DNA from: a virus
Virus record (IMG/VR): IMGVR_UViG_3300034060_001783
Location: 1-26,776 of that record
Reading direction: 5' to 3' (one strand)
Length of the DNA stretch: 26,776 bases
Under the pieces are notes generated by a model. The model saw nothing but the letters and a program-made list of their open reading frames with translations. It made no database searches and had not been told where the DNA came from. Below are positions 1-7,059 of the stretch, in pieces (the first letter of the stretch is position 1; every line of letters starts with the position of its first letter). A program made the position numbers and the translations under genes.

Positions 1-1437
1 AATGCCCAAGGGGTTGGTAAACCATTCGCCAATGCTCGTGGCAAACCCCGTGACAGACGCCTTGGCATCCTCAACTTTATCGCTGAACCCCTTGATAAAG
101 CCGTCGATCACATTGCCCGCCCAACCCTGCATCTGCGTCACAAGGTCCGCCATGCCACTCGCCAGCGCCGCCGCCAACCCCGCGACGGCATCAATCGCCG
201 CCTGCGGCAACCCAAGCCACATTGCGTTGAAATAATCAAAGAAGGCCGCCGCCAAATCCTTCGCCGACGCCCACGCTGCCGCCCAATTTCCCGTCAGAAT
301 ATTGCCGACAAGGGCAATAACATCGCCCGCAATCCTACCCATTGCCGCGAAAGCCGCGCTAAAATAATCCACCGCCGCCTGCACTGGTGCAAAACTCATG
401 GCCCAATCTGCAAGTGCCGTCGCCCAGCCCGACACTTTTGAAACCACCAAATCCCAATTCTGATAAAGCGCGATAGCGCCCGCAACAAACAGCGAAACCC
501 CTAGAACCACCAAACCAATGGGCGACGCAAGAACCGCGACCGCACCCGCCAAGGCCCCCAGCGCAACCAACACTGGCCCAAGCGCCGCAGCCAACGCAGC
601 CCCCGCCACGATGAACGTTTGCACGTTAGGGTCTAAATTCTGAAAAGCCTTGGCAACCCCGGACACCCACTTTGCGATGTCTGCCAGGATCGGCAAGATG
701 ATCGCGCCCACCGCCTCCATAGCGTTGCCGATGTCAAGCATCGCGCCTTGTACTTCGCCCGCCGGTAAGTTGCGCGCCGCCTCGGCTTGGCCGCCGTATT
801 GCCGGGTCAGTTCGGCCATGATCAAAGCCTGCGCGCCCGCCGTATTCCCCGCGCTTTGCATCGCCCGGATCTGGTCCTTTTGCTGCGCACTAAACGAAAC
901 CCCCGCCCGCGTCAGCGCCGTCACACCCGCAATCGGGTCATTCAGCGCCTTGCCCAACATAATCGTGGACGATTGCAAATCGGTTCCCAAGCGCTGCGAC
1001 AGATCAAGCGCGGCTTGCTGCGCATCTGCAAAAACTTCGCCTTGCACATTGCCAAAGGTCAAAAGGTTGGCCGTCACCTTGGTCAAAATTTCGTCGTCAT
1101 CAAACAACGACTTGCCGCTCAACTTCGCCGCCATATCGCCCAATTGGTCGGCGGTAAATCCGGCCTGCCCCCCCATCGACTTAAGCGCCGCATCCACCGC
1201 CGCCATCGCCGCCGCCGACTCTGCCGCCCCGGTCACAGCCTGCCTGCCAAAAGCCACCAAGGGCGCGGTCAGCGCCAAAGATAGGCCACCACCAATTGCC
1301 CCCAACTTGACGGCTTGCGCCTCCATATTCTTTTGCAAATTTCCAAAGGTCGCCTGCGCGTCCGCCGCACCCTTCAAAAAGGCGGCAGAGTTGATGATCA
1401 GATCAACTCGCAGCGCCCCGATCAGACCCTTTGCCAT
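1..1437 (-). CDS. Tail tape measure protein (N-terminal 479 residues; runs off the left edge)
   Basis: The minus-strand frame stays open from ATG at 1437 to the window start. The protein begins MAKGLIGALRVDLIINS and continues with long alanine-rich helices, then hydrophobic stretches around residues 265-330 typical of tape measure proteins, which fix tail length and may pass DNA through the membrane. Position directly after the tail chaperones is the standard tail gene order. Its start overlaps the end of the upstream chaperone frame by 35 bp, so translation is probably coupled. The C-terminal part and the true length are outside the window. Assignment rests on order, length and composition rather than on a catalytic motif. 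Confidence 0.88.
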   Translation of the reverse strand, partial: MAKGLIGALRVDLIINSAAFLKGAADAQATFGNLQKNMEAQAVKLGAIGGGLSLALTAPLVAFGRQAVTGAAESAAAMAAVDAALKSMGGQAGFTADQLGDMAAKLSGKSLFDDDEILTKVTANLLTFGNVQGEVFADAQQAALDLSQRLGTDLQSSTIMLGKALNDPIAGVTALTRAGVSFSAQQKDQIRAMQSAGNTAGAQALIMAELTRQYGGQAEAARNLPAGEVQGAMLDIGNAMEAVGAIILPILADIAKWVSGVAKAFQNLDPNVQTFIVAGAALAAALGPVLVALGALAGAVAVLASPIGLVVLGVSLFVAGAIALYQNWDLVVSKVSGWATALADWAMSFAPVQAAVDYFSAAFAAMGRIAGDVIALVGNILTGNWAAAWASAKDLAAAFFDYFNAMWLGLPQAAIDAVAGLAAALASGMADLVTQMQGWAGNVIDGFIKGFSDKVEDAKASVTGFATSIGEWFTNPLGI

Positions 1438-1753
1438 CACCACCCCTATGTGCTTTGATCGTCAAAAAATAAGCCGAAATCGCGGCATCGCTTGAACCGG
1501 CCCGCCGCTTTTGCCCGCCCACAAACTCGCCGTAGCTTGGCATCTGTTTTGGATTATGCGTGGCAATCGCAATCAGCGATGCCAGCGTGTGCAGCTCGGC
1601 CCGCCGCGCCGCACCCTCGCGCTCGATGCGCGCCACTTGCGCATCCAAGATCAAGCCAATCTCTGCGGGCGTCAGCGCCCAAAACAAGTCATAGGGCTGG
1701 CCAATCGACAGCCAGCCCCAAAGCAGGCGATCTAGCCAATCGCCGCCTGCACG
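1403..1753 (-). CDS. Tail assembly chaperone, -1 frameshift extension (T-like part of G/GT)
   Basis: This frame encodes a protein ending in the pattern FWALTPAEIGLILDAQ, which fits the small tail chaperones found before the tape measure gene in alphaproteobacterial phages and gene transfer agents (Phage_TAC_6 type). The only start inside the frame is a TTG at 1687, but upstream codons already look coding (DWLDRLLWGWLSIGQPYDLFWAL), meaning that start would cut into the conserved part. The frame is open back to the slippery heptamer at 1753-1759. I therefore read it as the extension of the 1732-2136 gene: 128 residues of frame 0 plus 116 residues here, a 244-residue fusion. It would bind the tape measure protein and help tail tube assembly. 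A separate gene with a non-AUG start is the alternative. Confidence 0.8.
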   Translation of the reverse strand, partial: RAGGDWLDRLLWGWLSIGQPYDLFWALTPAEIGLILDAQVARIEREGAARRAELHTLASLIAIATHNPKQMPSYGEFVGGQKRRAGSSDAAISAYFLTIKAHRGGDGKGSDRGAAS

Positions 1754-2136
1754 TTTCCCGCATCGCCGACCACCGCATCGCTGGCAGCCACATCAGCCCC
1801 GGCGACCGCCGCCTTAGGTGCCGCCCCAAAGGCCTTGGTCAACGCATCCCCTAGCAAGCGCCCCACCTTTTCCATGCCAAGATCATCCATGATCAGCCCG
1901 GCTTGGCGTTCGGTTAGGCCCTCGTGGCAATCCGTCAAGCCTGCCCAGAAGATTTGGCGCAACCGGTCAAAGGAAATGTCATTGCCTTTGCCCACGTTAA
2001 AAACCGCCGCAATCTGCGTGGCTTTTAAACCGCTGATCTTTTCAAACTCCACCAGCGCATTGGTCGAATAACAAAGCGTAAACGCCTTATCTGCCACTTC
2101 AAAGCCGACCCCCTTCTTGCTGATCATCAGTTTCAT
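1732..2136 (-). CDS. Tail assembly chaperone, zero-frame product (G-like)
   Basis: A 134-residue protein beginning MKLMISKKGVGFEVADKAF, with the motif LCYSTNALVEFEKISG that resembles the GTA gp10-like tail chaperones (small proteins placed between tail tube and tape measure). It lacks membrane or signal sequences and probably coats the tape measure protein before the tube polymerises. Its start overlaps the stop of the tail tube gene by four bases (ATGA), indicating translational coupling. An alanine-rich tail (about residues 100-134) precedes the frameshift site, which lies six codons before its stop. Confidence 0.82.
   Translation of the reverse strand: MKLMISKKGVGFEVADKAFTLCYSTNALVEFEKISGLKATQIAAVFNVGKGNDISFDRLRQIFWAGLTDCHEGLTERQAGLIMDDLGMEKVGRLLGDALTKAFGAAPKAAVAGADVAASDAVVGDAGNVQAAIG
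1753..1759 (-). promoter_or_regulatory. Programmed -1 frameshift slippery site GGGAAAC
   Basis: On the minus strand the zero-frame codons read GCG GGA AAC, so the heptamer fits X_XXY_YYZ exactly. Slipping back one base moves ribosomes into the frame that encodes the second tail chaperone, and that frame is open from here to 1403. The zero frame ends only 19 bases later at TAG 1734-1732. Lambda G/GT uses GGGAAAG in the same gene position. Confidence 0.8.
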
Positions 2137-2540
2137 GCGGCCACCTCGGCGGTAACGTCACCCGATACGGTGCCCGTCAATTTCAACATGGCATCGTTTT
2201 CCAAATCGGTGCCGGAAACCTCGTAATCCACAATGCACTTTGCAGAAAACTTGGTGCCATCCGACAGCGTCACGCGCAGCCAAGTATAGTCGCGCGCTTG
2301 ATCAGCAATCGCCGCGGTGATCCCCGCTTTTGACGAAAAGCACTCAATACTAAATTCGCCGTATTCGGTGCGCCCCTTGCCAAATTCTTTGGCATTGCCG
2401 ACCGTATCCAGGCTGGTGCGGTCGCGCTTTTGCGACTTGATCGTGGGCACCGTCACCGATTTGACGCCCGCAATCTTGGTGTAAGCCACCCCGTCCACCG
2501 ACCGCTCGACGGTCCCGTCCCACAATTCTTGTTGTGCCAT
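2133..2540 (-). CDS. Major tail tube protein
   Basis: A 135-residue protein starting MAQQELWDGTVERSVDG. It has the short beta-rich make-up of TP901-1-like major tail proteins, with a C-terminal segment (DYEVSGTDLENDAMLKLTG) describing a data-typical 'substitution added to a base-type, tested for difference' layout of tube subunits. Position between the minor tail/HK97 gp10-like gene and the tail chaperones is the expected place. A GATAGAGGATG-type ribosome site (AGGATG) sits just before the ATG. The subunit would form stacked rings around the tape measure. A 20-bp gap separates it from the upstream gene, unlike the four-base overlaps around it, which leaves room for an own strong ribosome binding site, as suits a high-copy structural protein. 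Confidence 0.85.
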   Translation of the reverse strand: MAQQELWDGTVERSVDGVAYTKIAGVKSVTVPTIKSQKRDRTSLDTVGNAKEFGKGRTEYGEFSIECFSSKAGITAAIADQARDYTWLRVTLSDGTKFSAKCIVDYEVSGTDLENDAMLKLTGTVSGDVTAEVAA

Positions 2541-2560
2541 CCTCTATCCCTTCGCTGTGT

Positions 2561-3001
2561 TTAAAGTTTCGCCGCCCGCTTTGCGGCCCGTGCTTTGGTT
2601 TTTGCGACCTCAGCCGCAAAATCCTGTTCCAAACTATCCACGACCTTTTGCCGTGTCTCTTCCCAGGCGGGGCGCGCATGGGGCTGTGCTGCATGGTTCA
2701 CCGTGCCAAACTCTTGCATCTGGCCCGCAGGGTTGGCGGTCCCGGCATAGACGATCACCTCATCCGCCGCGGGTTGATCGGCCTGCGACTTTTGCCGCCG
2801 CGTCAACACCGACCGCGCCCCGACCTTATAGCTCTTCGATAAGTTGCCGGTGCGCCCGACCGGCGCCTTGGCATTGGCCGCATCGACAAAAACCTTAAGC
2901 GCCTTCGTCGCCGACCGCGTTGTCACGGCCTTGGCCAAACGCCGGGGCAACTCGCGCAGGGCCGCGTCAATCTCGGCCCCGCCGCTAAAGACAACTTTCA
3001 T
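2561..3001 (-). CDS. HK97 gp10-like tail completion/neck protein
   Basis: A 146-residue basic protein with the pattern typical of HK97 gp10-like proteins: an N-terminal helix (ALRELPRRLAKAV), then KAPVGRTGNLSKSYKV in the middle and a conserved EFGTVNHAAQPHARPAW near the C terminus, the hallmark of this family. Members lie at the head-tail junction and help terminate or attach the tail. The gene starts with a four-base ATGA overlap on the upstream DUF3168 gene. The C terminus is a lysine/alanine-rich helix (AKTKARAAKRAAKL). Confidence 0.88.
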   Translation of the reverse strand: MKVVFSGGAEIDAALRELPRRLAKAVTTRSATKALKVFVDAANAKAPVGRTGNLSKSYKVGARSVLTRRQKSQADQPAADEVIVYAGTANPAGQMQEFGTVNHAAQPHARPAWEETRQKVVDSLEQDFAAEVAKTKARAAKRAAKL

Positions 3002-3378
3002 TCCTCACACCACCGCAGGGCCAAATCCATCCGCACCCGCCCCAACTTGGCCTCATGATCCTTGGCCACTTCTGACGACAGCGTGAAACTGGTGACAAAT
3101 ACGCCGGTGATCTTCACACCCAAAACCACCCCGCCGTAGCCCGAAAGCAGGCTGCGCAAGGCCCGCGCCACACTCAACGCCCCCGCCTGGTCCAAGGCCC
3201 AAACATCCAACTGCACCCCGCCCCGATGCACCCCCGTCTCGCCGTCCAAGGAATAGGCGGGCACCTCGCCCAGATCGGTCAGGGTGACGCGCGGATAAAC
3301 CGTATCGCGCGCATCCAACCAGCCCCAAGCCACATGGCCGCACACCGGCTTGATCAGGGCCACCAAGGCCTCATACAT
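2998..3378 (-). CDS. Tail terminator-like protein (DUF3168)
   Basis: A 126-residue protein starting MYEALVALIKPVCGHVAWG with the DUF3168 pattern: a conserved YPRVTLTDLGEVPAYSLDG stretch, a VQLDVWALDQAGAL segment and a terminal RVRMDLALRW strand. The family caps the tail tube at its head-proximal end (gp8 position in Rhodobacter GTA). It overlaps the upstream head-closure gene by 8 bp and the downstream gene by 4 bp, so it sits in a translationally coupled neck block. Confidence 0.88.
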   Translation of the reverse strand: MYEALVALIKPVCGHVAWGWLDARDTVYPRVTLTDLGEVPAYSLDGETGVHRGGVQLDVWALDQAGALSVARALRSLLSGYGGVVLGVKITGVFVTSFTLSSEVAKDHEAKLGRVRMDLALRWCEE

Positions 3379-3697
3379 GGCCCACCCCCAAGCGCATCAG
3401 GTTGAACGTCACCCGGTCACGCGCCACCACCGGCGCACCGTCGATGCCGTAATCGACCCCCGATAACCGCACACGGTCCGCCGCCGTCACCGCTGCAAGC
3501 TTGGCCGTGCGCCGCAACACCGCAACCAGCCGCACCCCGGCCACCACGCCGCCCGCCTGGTCAGCCTCGCTCAGCGCCGCCCCCTCAACGAAGGCCAAGC
3601 CGCTGGTGATAATCGACCACCCGCCCGACACCTCGCCCAAGGCATTGCTTGCACCCGCCCCCGCGCGCAAAACATCCAAGCGGCAATCTGCCCTCAT
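3371..3697 (-). CDS. Head-tail joining / head closure protein
   Basis: A 108-residue protein. I start it at ATG 3697, which forms an ATGA overlap with the stop of the connector gene; a GTG four codons upstream is possible but has no support. The sequence is compact and beta-rich (RADCRLDVLRAG at the start, DRVRLSGVDYGIDG towards the end), matching SPP1 gp16 / GTA gp7-type head closure proteins in length, and it has the right position between connector and tail terminator. It would bind under the connector and gate the DNA channel. Family assignment depends mostly on order. Confidence 0.75.
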   Translation of the reverse strand: MRADCRLDVLRAGAGASNALGEVSGGWSIITSGLAFVEGAALSEADQAGGVVAGVRLVAVLRRTAKLAAVTAADRVRLSGVDYGIDGAPVVARDRVTFNLMRLGVGHV

Positions 3698-4242
3698 CGT
3701 GCGGCCCACTCCATCGGCCGGGCATAGCGCACTTGGCTCATCAGGGCGCGCACCCCAAACGACAGCGATGGCGCGTTAAAGGGGTCAATCGACAGGCCCG
3801 CGTCAAACCACTCACCGGCCAACAACCGCACCGCCTGCATCATTTGCACCGGCGCATCCCCGCCCGCTTGGGCTGTGATCTTCAAACGCACCCCGCAAGC
3901 CAACCCCGCCACATTCAGCACCGGCTCGTCCTTGCCGTCTTCTAGAAAATAGGCCTCGGCCCCAAGCGGGCTAAACACCCGCCCATCTTGCGACCACGTC
4001 ACCGCCGTCACGGCGGCAATTGGGCAGACGGGAAACCACCACCGCGCCCCCGCCACATGGGTGCTAAAGCCCATTTGGCGCGCGCCGATCAACCGGCGCG
4101 TGCCCGTTTCCACCACCGCTTGTGCCGCGCGCAACGCCTCATCGGCGGCGGTAATCTGTGACAGATCGGGATCAAACACCCCCCGCGTTGTCAAGAACGC
4201 CCGCGCCTCAAGGGCCTGCGGCACAGCGGTGATCAACTCCAT
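3694..4242 (-). CDS. Head-tail connector protein (gp6-like / phiE125 gp8 type)
   Basis: A 182-residue protein with a helical N-terminal part and the conserved central WWFPVCPIAAVTAV motif, which in this family (phage head-tail connector, GTA gp6) precedes a beta strand segment with YFLEDGKDEPVLNV. The C-terminal helix VRLLAGEWFDA is also typical. It would form the ring beneath the portal. The start overlaps the preceding stop as TAATG, so it is coupled to the small repeat protein gene. Confidence 0.85.
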   Translation of the reverse strand: MELITAVPQALEARAFLTTRGVFDPDLSQITAADEALRAAQAVVETGTRRLIGARQMGFSTHVAGARWWFPVCPIAAVTAVTWSQDGRVFSPLGAEAYFLEDGKDEPVLNVAGLACGVRLKITAQAGGDAPVQMMQAVRLLAGEWFDAGLSIDPFNAPSLSFGVRALMSQVRYARPMEWAAR

Positions 4243-4667
4243 TAGATTAAAGCCCCGCCGCCCTGAACCGGCGGCGCGCCCAGATCAGCAACCGGCTCGC
4301 CCTGCGCCACGGCGACAGGCTTCGCCTTGCCCACTTTGACGGCCACGGCATTAGCCGCAACCTCGGCAACCTCAGCGCCAAGCGCTTCGCCGTAAGCCAC
4401 GGCCACGCCCGCCTTGATCAACATAGCCGCGCGATCAGGCTCAAACCCTGCCACTTGTTCGGGGGTATAAACACCCCAAGCCTTGACAAATTCCACCACC
4501 TTAGGCGCAACCACTTGCGGTTCCGTCACCGCCGCCTCGGCATCCGCCCCAACATAGGCCGCAGCCACCCCGGCCTCGATCAGCTGGTCCGCCAGCTCAG
4601 GCACAAAGCCCGCCACCTGGCCGGGGTTATAAACCCGCCAGAACTTCAAAAACGTAACAACCTTCAT
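4242..4667 (-). CDS. Small head-region protein with an internal tandem repeat
   Basis: A 141-residue protein of unknown detailed role. Start ATG 4667 is chosen because a GAGGTG-like site lies at proper distance; an in-frame GTG is 9 bases upstream. It contains two copies of a roughly 36-residue unit: residues about 2-37 and 57-92, both with the core W.VY.P.QVAGF.P..A..LI.AGVA.AY. Single copies of this unit occur in small proteins encoded just after phage major capsid genes. Position between capsid and connector suggests a head accessory or stabilisation role. The rest is alanine/valine-rich low-complexity sequence with a glycine/proline tail. Confidence 0.7.
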   Translation of the reverse strand: MKVVTFLKFWRVYNPGQVAGFVPELADQLIEAGVAAAYVGADAEAAVTEPQVVAPKVVEFVKAWGVYTPEQVAGFEPDRAAMLIKAGVAVAYGEALGAEVAEVAANAVAVKVGKAKPVAVAQGEPVADLGAPPVQGGGALI

Positions 4668-4689
4668 TGGCCTCACCTCATGAAATGAA

Positions 4690-4716
4690 AAGGCCCTGCG
4701 CGTCTCGCAGGGCCTT
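4690..4716 (-). terminator. Hairpin terminator/attenuator after the capsid gene
   Basis: A perfect 11-bp stem (AAGGCCCTGCG with CGCAGGGCCTT) and a five-base loop lie 24 bp after the capsid stop and 22 bp before the next start. On the minus strand it is followed by TTTTCATTTC, a weak U tract, so partial termination or 3'-end protection of capsid mRNA is likelier than full termination. In the plus direction it is also followed by GGTTTTT. Confidence 0.7.
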
Positions 4717-4740
4717 GGTTTTTCCTAGATCAAAGGGCGC

Positions 4741-6015
4741 TTACAGCGCCCAAGCCACAACCTGCGCACCCGCAATGGCCACGTCATGCTTGGGGGCAAA
4801 GTCGTGCAACGACACCACGCGGATCAAGGTTTGGAGGGTTTGGAAGGCCGAAACCGTCACCCCCCCCACAACATAAGACGCCTCGGTCGACATCGCCATG
4901 GTCGTTTGGCCCGCGTCACCGATCATCAATTCCGAAAAATCGGCGAACATGACTTGGGTTTCATTGGTGCCCGCCCCCAAATTCGACGGGATCTGCGAGG
5001 TGGTATAGATAGGATAGCCCATCAAAGTGCCCGCCGCATCAATCGACGGATAAGCGACAAGGCCCGCCGCATTCTTCAAGCTGGCCAAGAACTCGCGCGT
5101 CCCGCGCCGCATCACCCAACCGCCCGCCAACATCGGCACGTCGCTGTCGACAACTTTCGAAACCATCTTGCGCAGCGCAACGTCCACAACGGCAAAGCCA
5201 TTGGCAACCGACGTCTGCTTATTCGCAGAAGGCATCCAAGCCCACATGCCCTTGGGGTCCGTGGTGCTGCCCGCGCTCAAAAGGAACGTGGCATCTTCTT
5301 TGGCCGCCATGACAGCCAAAAGATCATTGCGCACCAATGCACCCGTGCGCGGGCCAAACGTCAGCAGCGCATTCGACACGGGCACCATGGCCGTCAGCGT
5401 CTTAAAGCTTTGATCCACATAGCCCGTGGTGGGTTCAGACGGCGTGATGGGGGCAATTTCGCCACCATAGCTGGCCGTGGCCGACGCTGTCTGCTTGGCG
5501 TAGCGCAACTGCCCCGCAGGCATGGGTACGGATTGCGCCCCCGCTTTACGCACGACGACATTCGGGCGCAGCAATTCGATCATATTTTCAGCCATTGCCT
5601 GCGGGATCACCACGCCCCCGGCCGTGCTCGAACCCGTGTTCAGCGATGCCGACAGGCCAGAATAGCCAGCCTTCTCCAACAGGTTTGCGGCCTTGTCCTG
5701 ATCACCTTTCGCATTGATCAAAGCGATGGTGATCAAGCCCAAATCCACGCCCTTATCCGCAGGGTTCAAAGCCATGGCGGGGGCCGCACTTGCAATCTTG
5801 GTATCGCCCACAGCCGCCAGCGCCATAGCAGCCTCAGCGCTTTCCCCGGCTTTGACCTTCACGTCAGCCGCTTTGAAATCCGCCTCACCCTGCGCAAACT
5901 TCGCTTGCGCGGCCACCAGCGCCTCGCCTTCCGCGGCGGCCAAAGCTTGCGCATCCACCGTCATCACCGCAGCCAAAGCCGCACGGTGGCGGCGCAAATC
6001 GTTCAAGTCTTTCAT
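4741..6015 (-). CDS. Major capsid protein, HK97 family
   Basis: A 424-residue protein. ATG 6015 is preferred because GGAG lies six bases upstream; an ATG two codons earlier and a longer open frame exist. Residues 1 to about 100 are a helical, charged, alanine-rich scaffold-like delta domain (RRHRAALAAVMTVDAQ), followed by GYSGLSASLNTGSSTAGGVVIP, the start of the HK97 fold with its typical 'GG.VIP' motif, then the E-loop and P-domain. The N-terminal part should be cut off by the S49 protease encoded just upstream. Size and domain order are as expected for the family. The gene is flanked by hairpins on both sides, which may set its high expression. Confidence 0.92.
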   Translation of the reverse strand: MKDLNDLRRHRAALAAVMTVDAQALAAAEGEALVAAQAKFAQGEADFKAADVKVKAGESAEAAMALAAVGDTKIASAAPAMALNPADKGVDLGLITIALINAKGDQDKAANLLEKAGYSGLSASLNTGSSTAGGVVIPQAMAENMIELLRPNVVVRKAGAQSVPMPAGQLRYAKQTASATASYGGEIAPITPSEPTTGYVDQSFKTLTAMVPVSNALLTFGPRTGALVRNDLLAVMAAKEDATFLLSAGSTTDPKGMWAWMPSANKQTSVANGFAVVDVALRKMVSKVVDSDVPMLAGGWVMRRGTREFLASLKNAAGLVAYPSIDAAGTLMGYPIYTTSQIPSNLGAGTNETQVMFADFSELMIGDAGQTTMAMSTEASYVVGGVTVSAFQTLQTLIRVVSLHDFAPKHDVAIAGAQVVAWAL

Positions 6016-6064
6016 CGTCATCTCCAATTTACGCGGTCCGATTTGGCCGCAGTTTTCCAACCGG

Positions 6065-6114
6065 CAGGCCACATGGCCTGTCGGGTCACCCCGTCACCCC
6101 TGATCAAAGATCAG
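6065..6114 (-). promoter_or_regulatory. Two hairpins in the leader of the capsid gene
   Basis: Between the protease stop and the capsid start are two perfect 6-bp hairpins: CTGATC/GATCAG with a three-base loop at 6100-6114, overlapping the protease stop codon, and CAGGCC/GGCCTG with a four-base loop at 6065-6080. Neither has a U tract. They may stabilise or process the capsid transcript. Confidence 0.4.
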
Positions 6115-7058
6115 CTTTGCGCGACAGCCATCGCCGCCGCAGCCATGGCCCGCGCTTGGCCCGGCATAATGCCGCGCCCCCCGCTTTGAGCTGTCTTGGC
6201 TTGCACGCCGTGCTTAACAAACACAGCCTCGTAAAACCCCGCCCGCGTGGCTTGGCGGTCCGCCATGCCACGGGCAATCGCATCCGCGCCCCCAAACAAA
6301 GCACCGCCGTCCGCAGGGTTATCCGATACACTCAACCGCGCGGCCAGATCGCCCAAGGCAATGCCGCGCCCTGCTGCAACAGCGGCGTGAAACTCACCCT
6401 CCACCGCATCCAATTGGCGCAGCCAAAACGATTGCCCCGCCTCAGTTGTCAGCGCAGGCCGCTTGGCACGCGCCTGTGACGATGTCAAAATCTGCCACTG
6501 GTCGCCATCAAAGCCGGGCTGCACATGGTCGCACCCTTCCACCATTGTGCCGATAGCCCCAACCTCGGCCCCGGCGATCAGGGTGATATCGCTGCATTGC
6601 GACGCCAACCAATAAGCGGCCGATGCCGCCAGCGGATTGATCAACCCATAGACCGGCTTCACCTTGGCCAATGCCGCCAGCGCCTCGGCGGCGGATGCCA
6701 AGGCCCGCGTCATGCCACCGGGGCTGTCAAACTCCACGATCACCGCGCCCACATCGGGCGACCCCGCAAGCTCGTCGCAGGTGGCAACAATCCCTTCGTA
6801 AGTGGCCCAGCCCAAATACTGCTCAAACATCGCATTGGCAGGCGTCAAAATCCCGCGCACCGGCATGACGGCCACGCCGCGATAAATCGCAAACCGCTCA
6901 CCCGGCTCGATGCACATATCCCCGCCGTCCGCGCGAAACGTGGCCCCCACCACCACGGCTTTTGGCATCTCTTGCACCATAAGGCCGCGCGCTGCCGCCA
7001 GATCGACCGCCATCATCTGGCCGCTCAAATGCGCCCTGATCGAAATATCCTTGTTCAT
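6111..7058 (-). CDS. Head maturation protease, S49 (SppA/ClpP-like) family
   Basis: A 315-residue serine protease. Start ATG 7058 follows the portal stop directly and has GGAG six bases upstream; an ATG at 7070 overlaps the portal gene. The fold signature is clear: VIVEFDSPGG (about residues 106-115), then INPLAASAAYWLAS with the likely nucleophile Ser146, and a downstream SSQARAKRPAL segment that carries the probable general base Lys199 of the Ser-Lys dyad. Phage members of this family process the capsid and scaffold domain during procapsid maturation. It lies between portal and capsid, as in HK97-type gene orders. No separate scaffold gene is visible, so the scaffold function is probably the capsid delta domain. 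Confidence 0.9.
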   Translation of the reverse strand: MNKDISIRAHLSGQMMAVDLAAARGLMVQEMPKAVVVGATFRADGGDMCIEPGERFAIYRGVAVMPVRGILTPANAMFEQYLGWATYEGIVATCDELAGSPDVGAVIVEFDSPGGMTRALASAAEALAALAKVKPVYGLINPLAASAAYWLASQCSDITLIAGAEVGAIGTMVEGCDHVQPGFDGDQWQILTSSQARAKRPALTTEAGQSFWLRQLDAVEGEFHAAVAAGRGIALGDLAARLSVSDNPADGGALFGGADAIARGMADRQATRAGFYEAVFVKHGVQAKTAQSGGRGIMPGQARAMAAAAMAVAQS

Positions 7059-7059
7059 A

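Noticed and set aside
650-1495. Plus-strand open frame of 281 codons
   Set aside because: Antisense to the tape measure gene; cysteine/alanine/serine-rich with no family pattern.
4786-6189. Long plus-strand open frame of 467 codons
   Set aside because: It is antisense to the capsid gene, with arginine/histidine-rich composition typical of a GC-rich shadow frame and no ribosome site.
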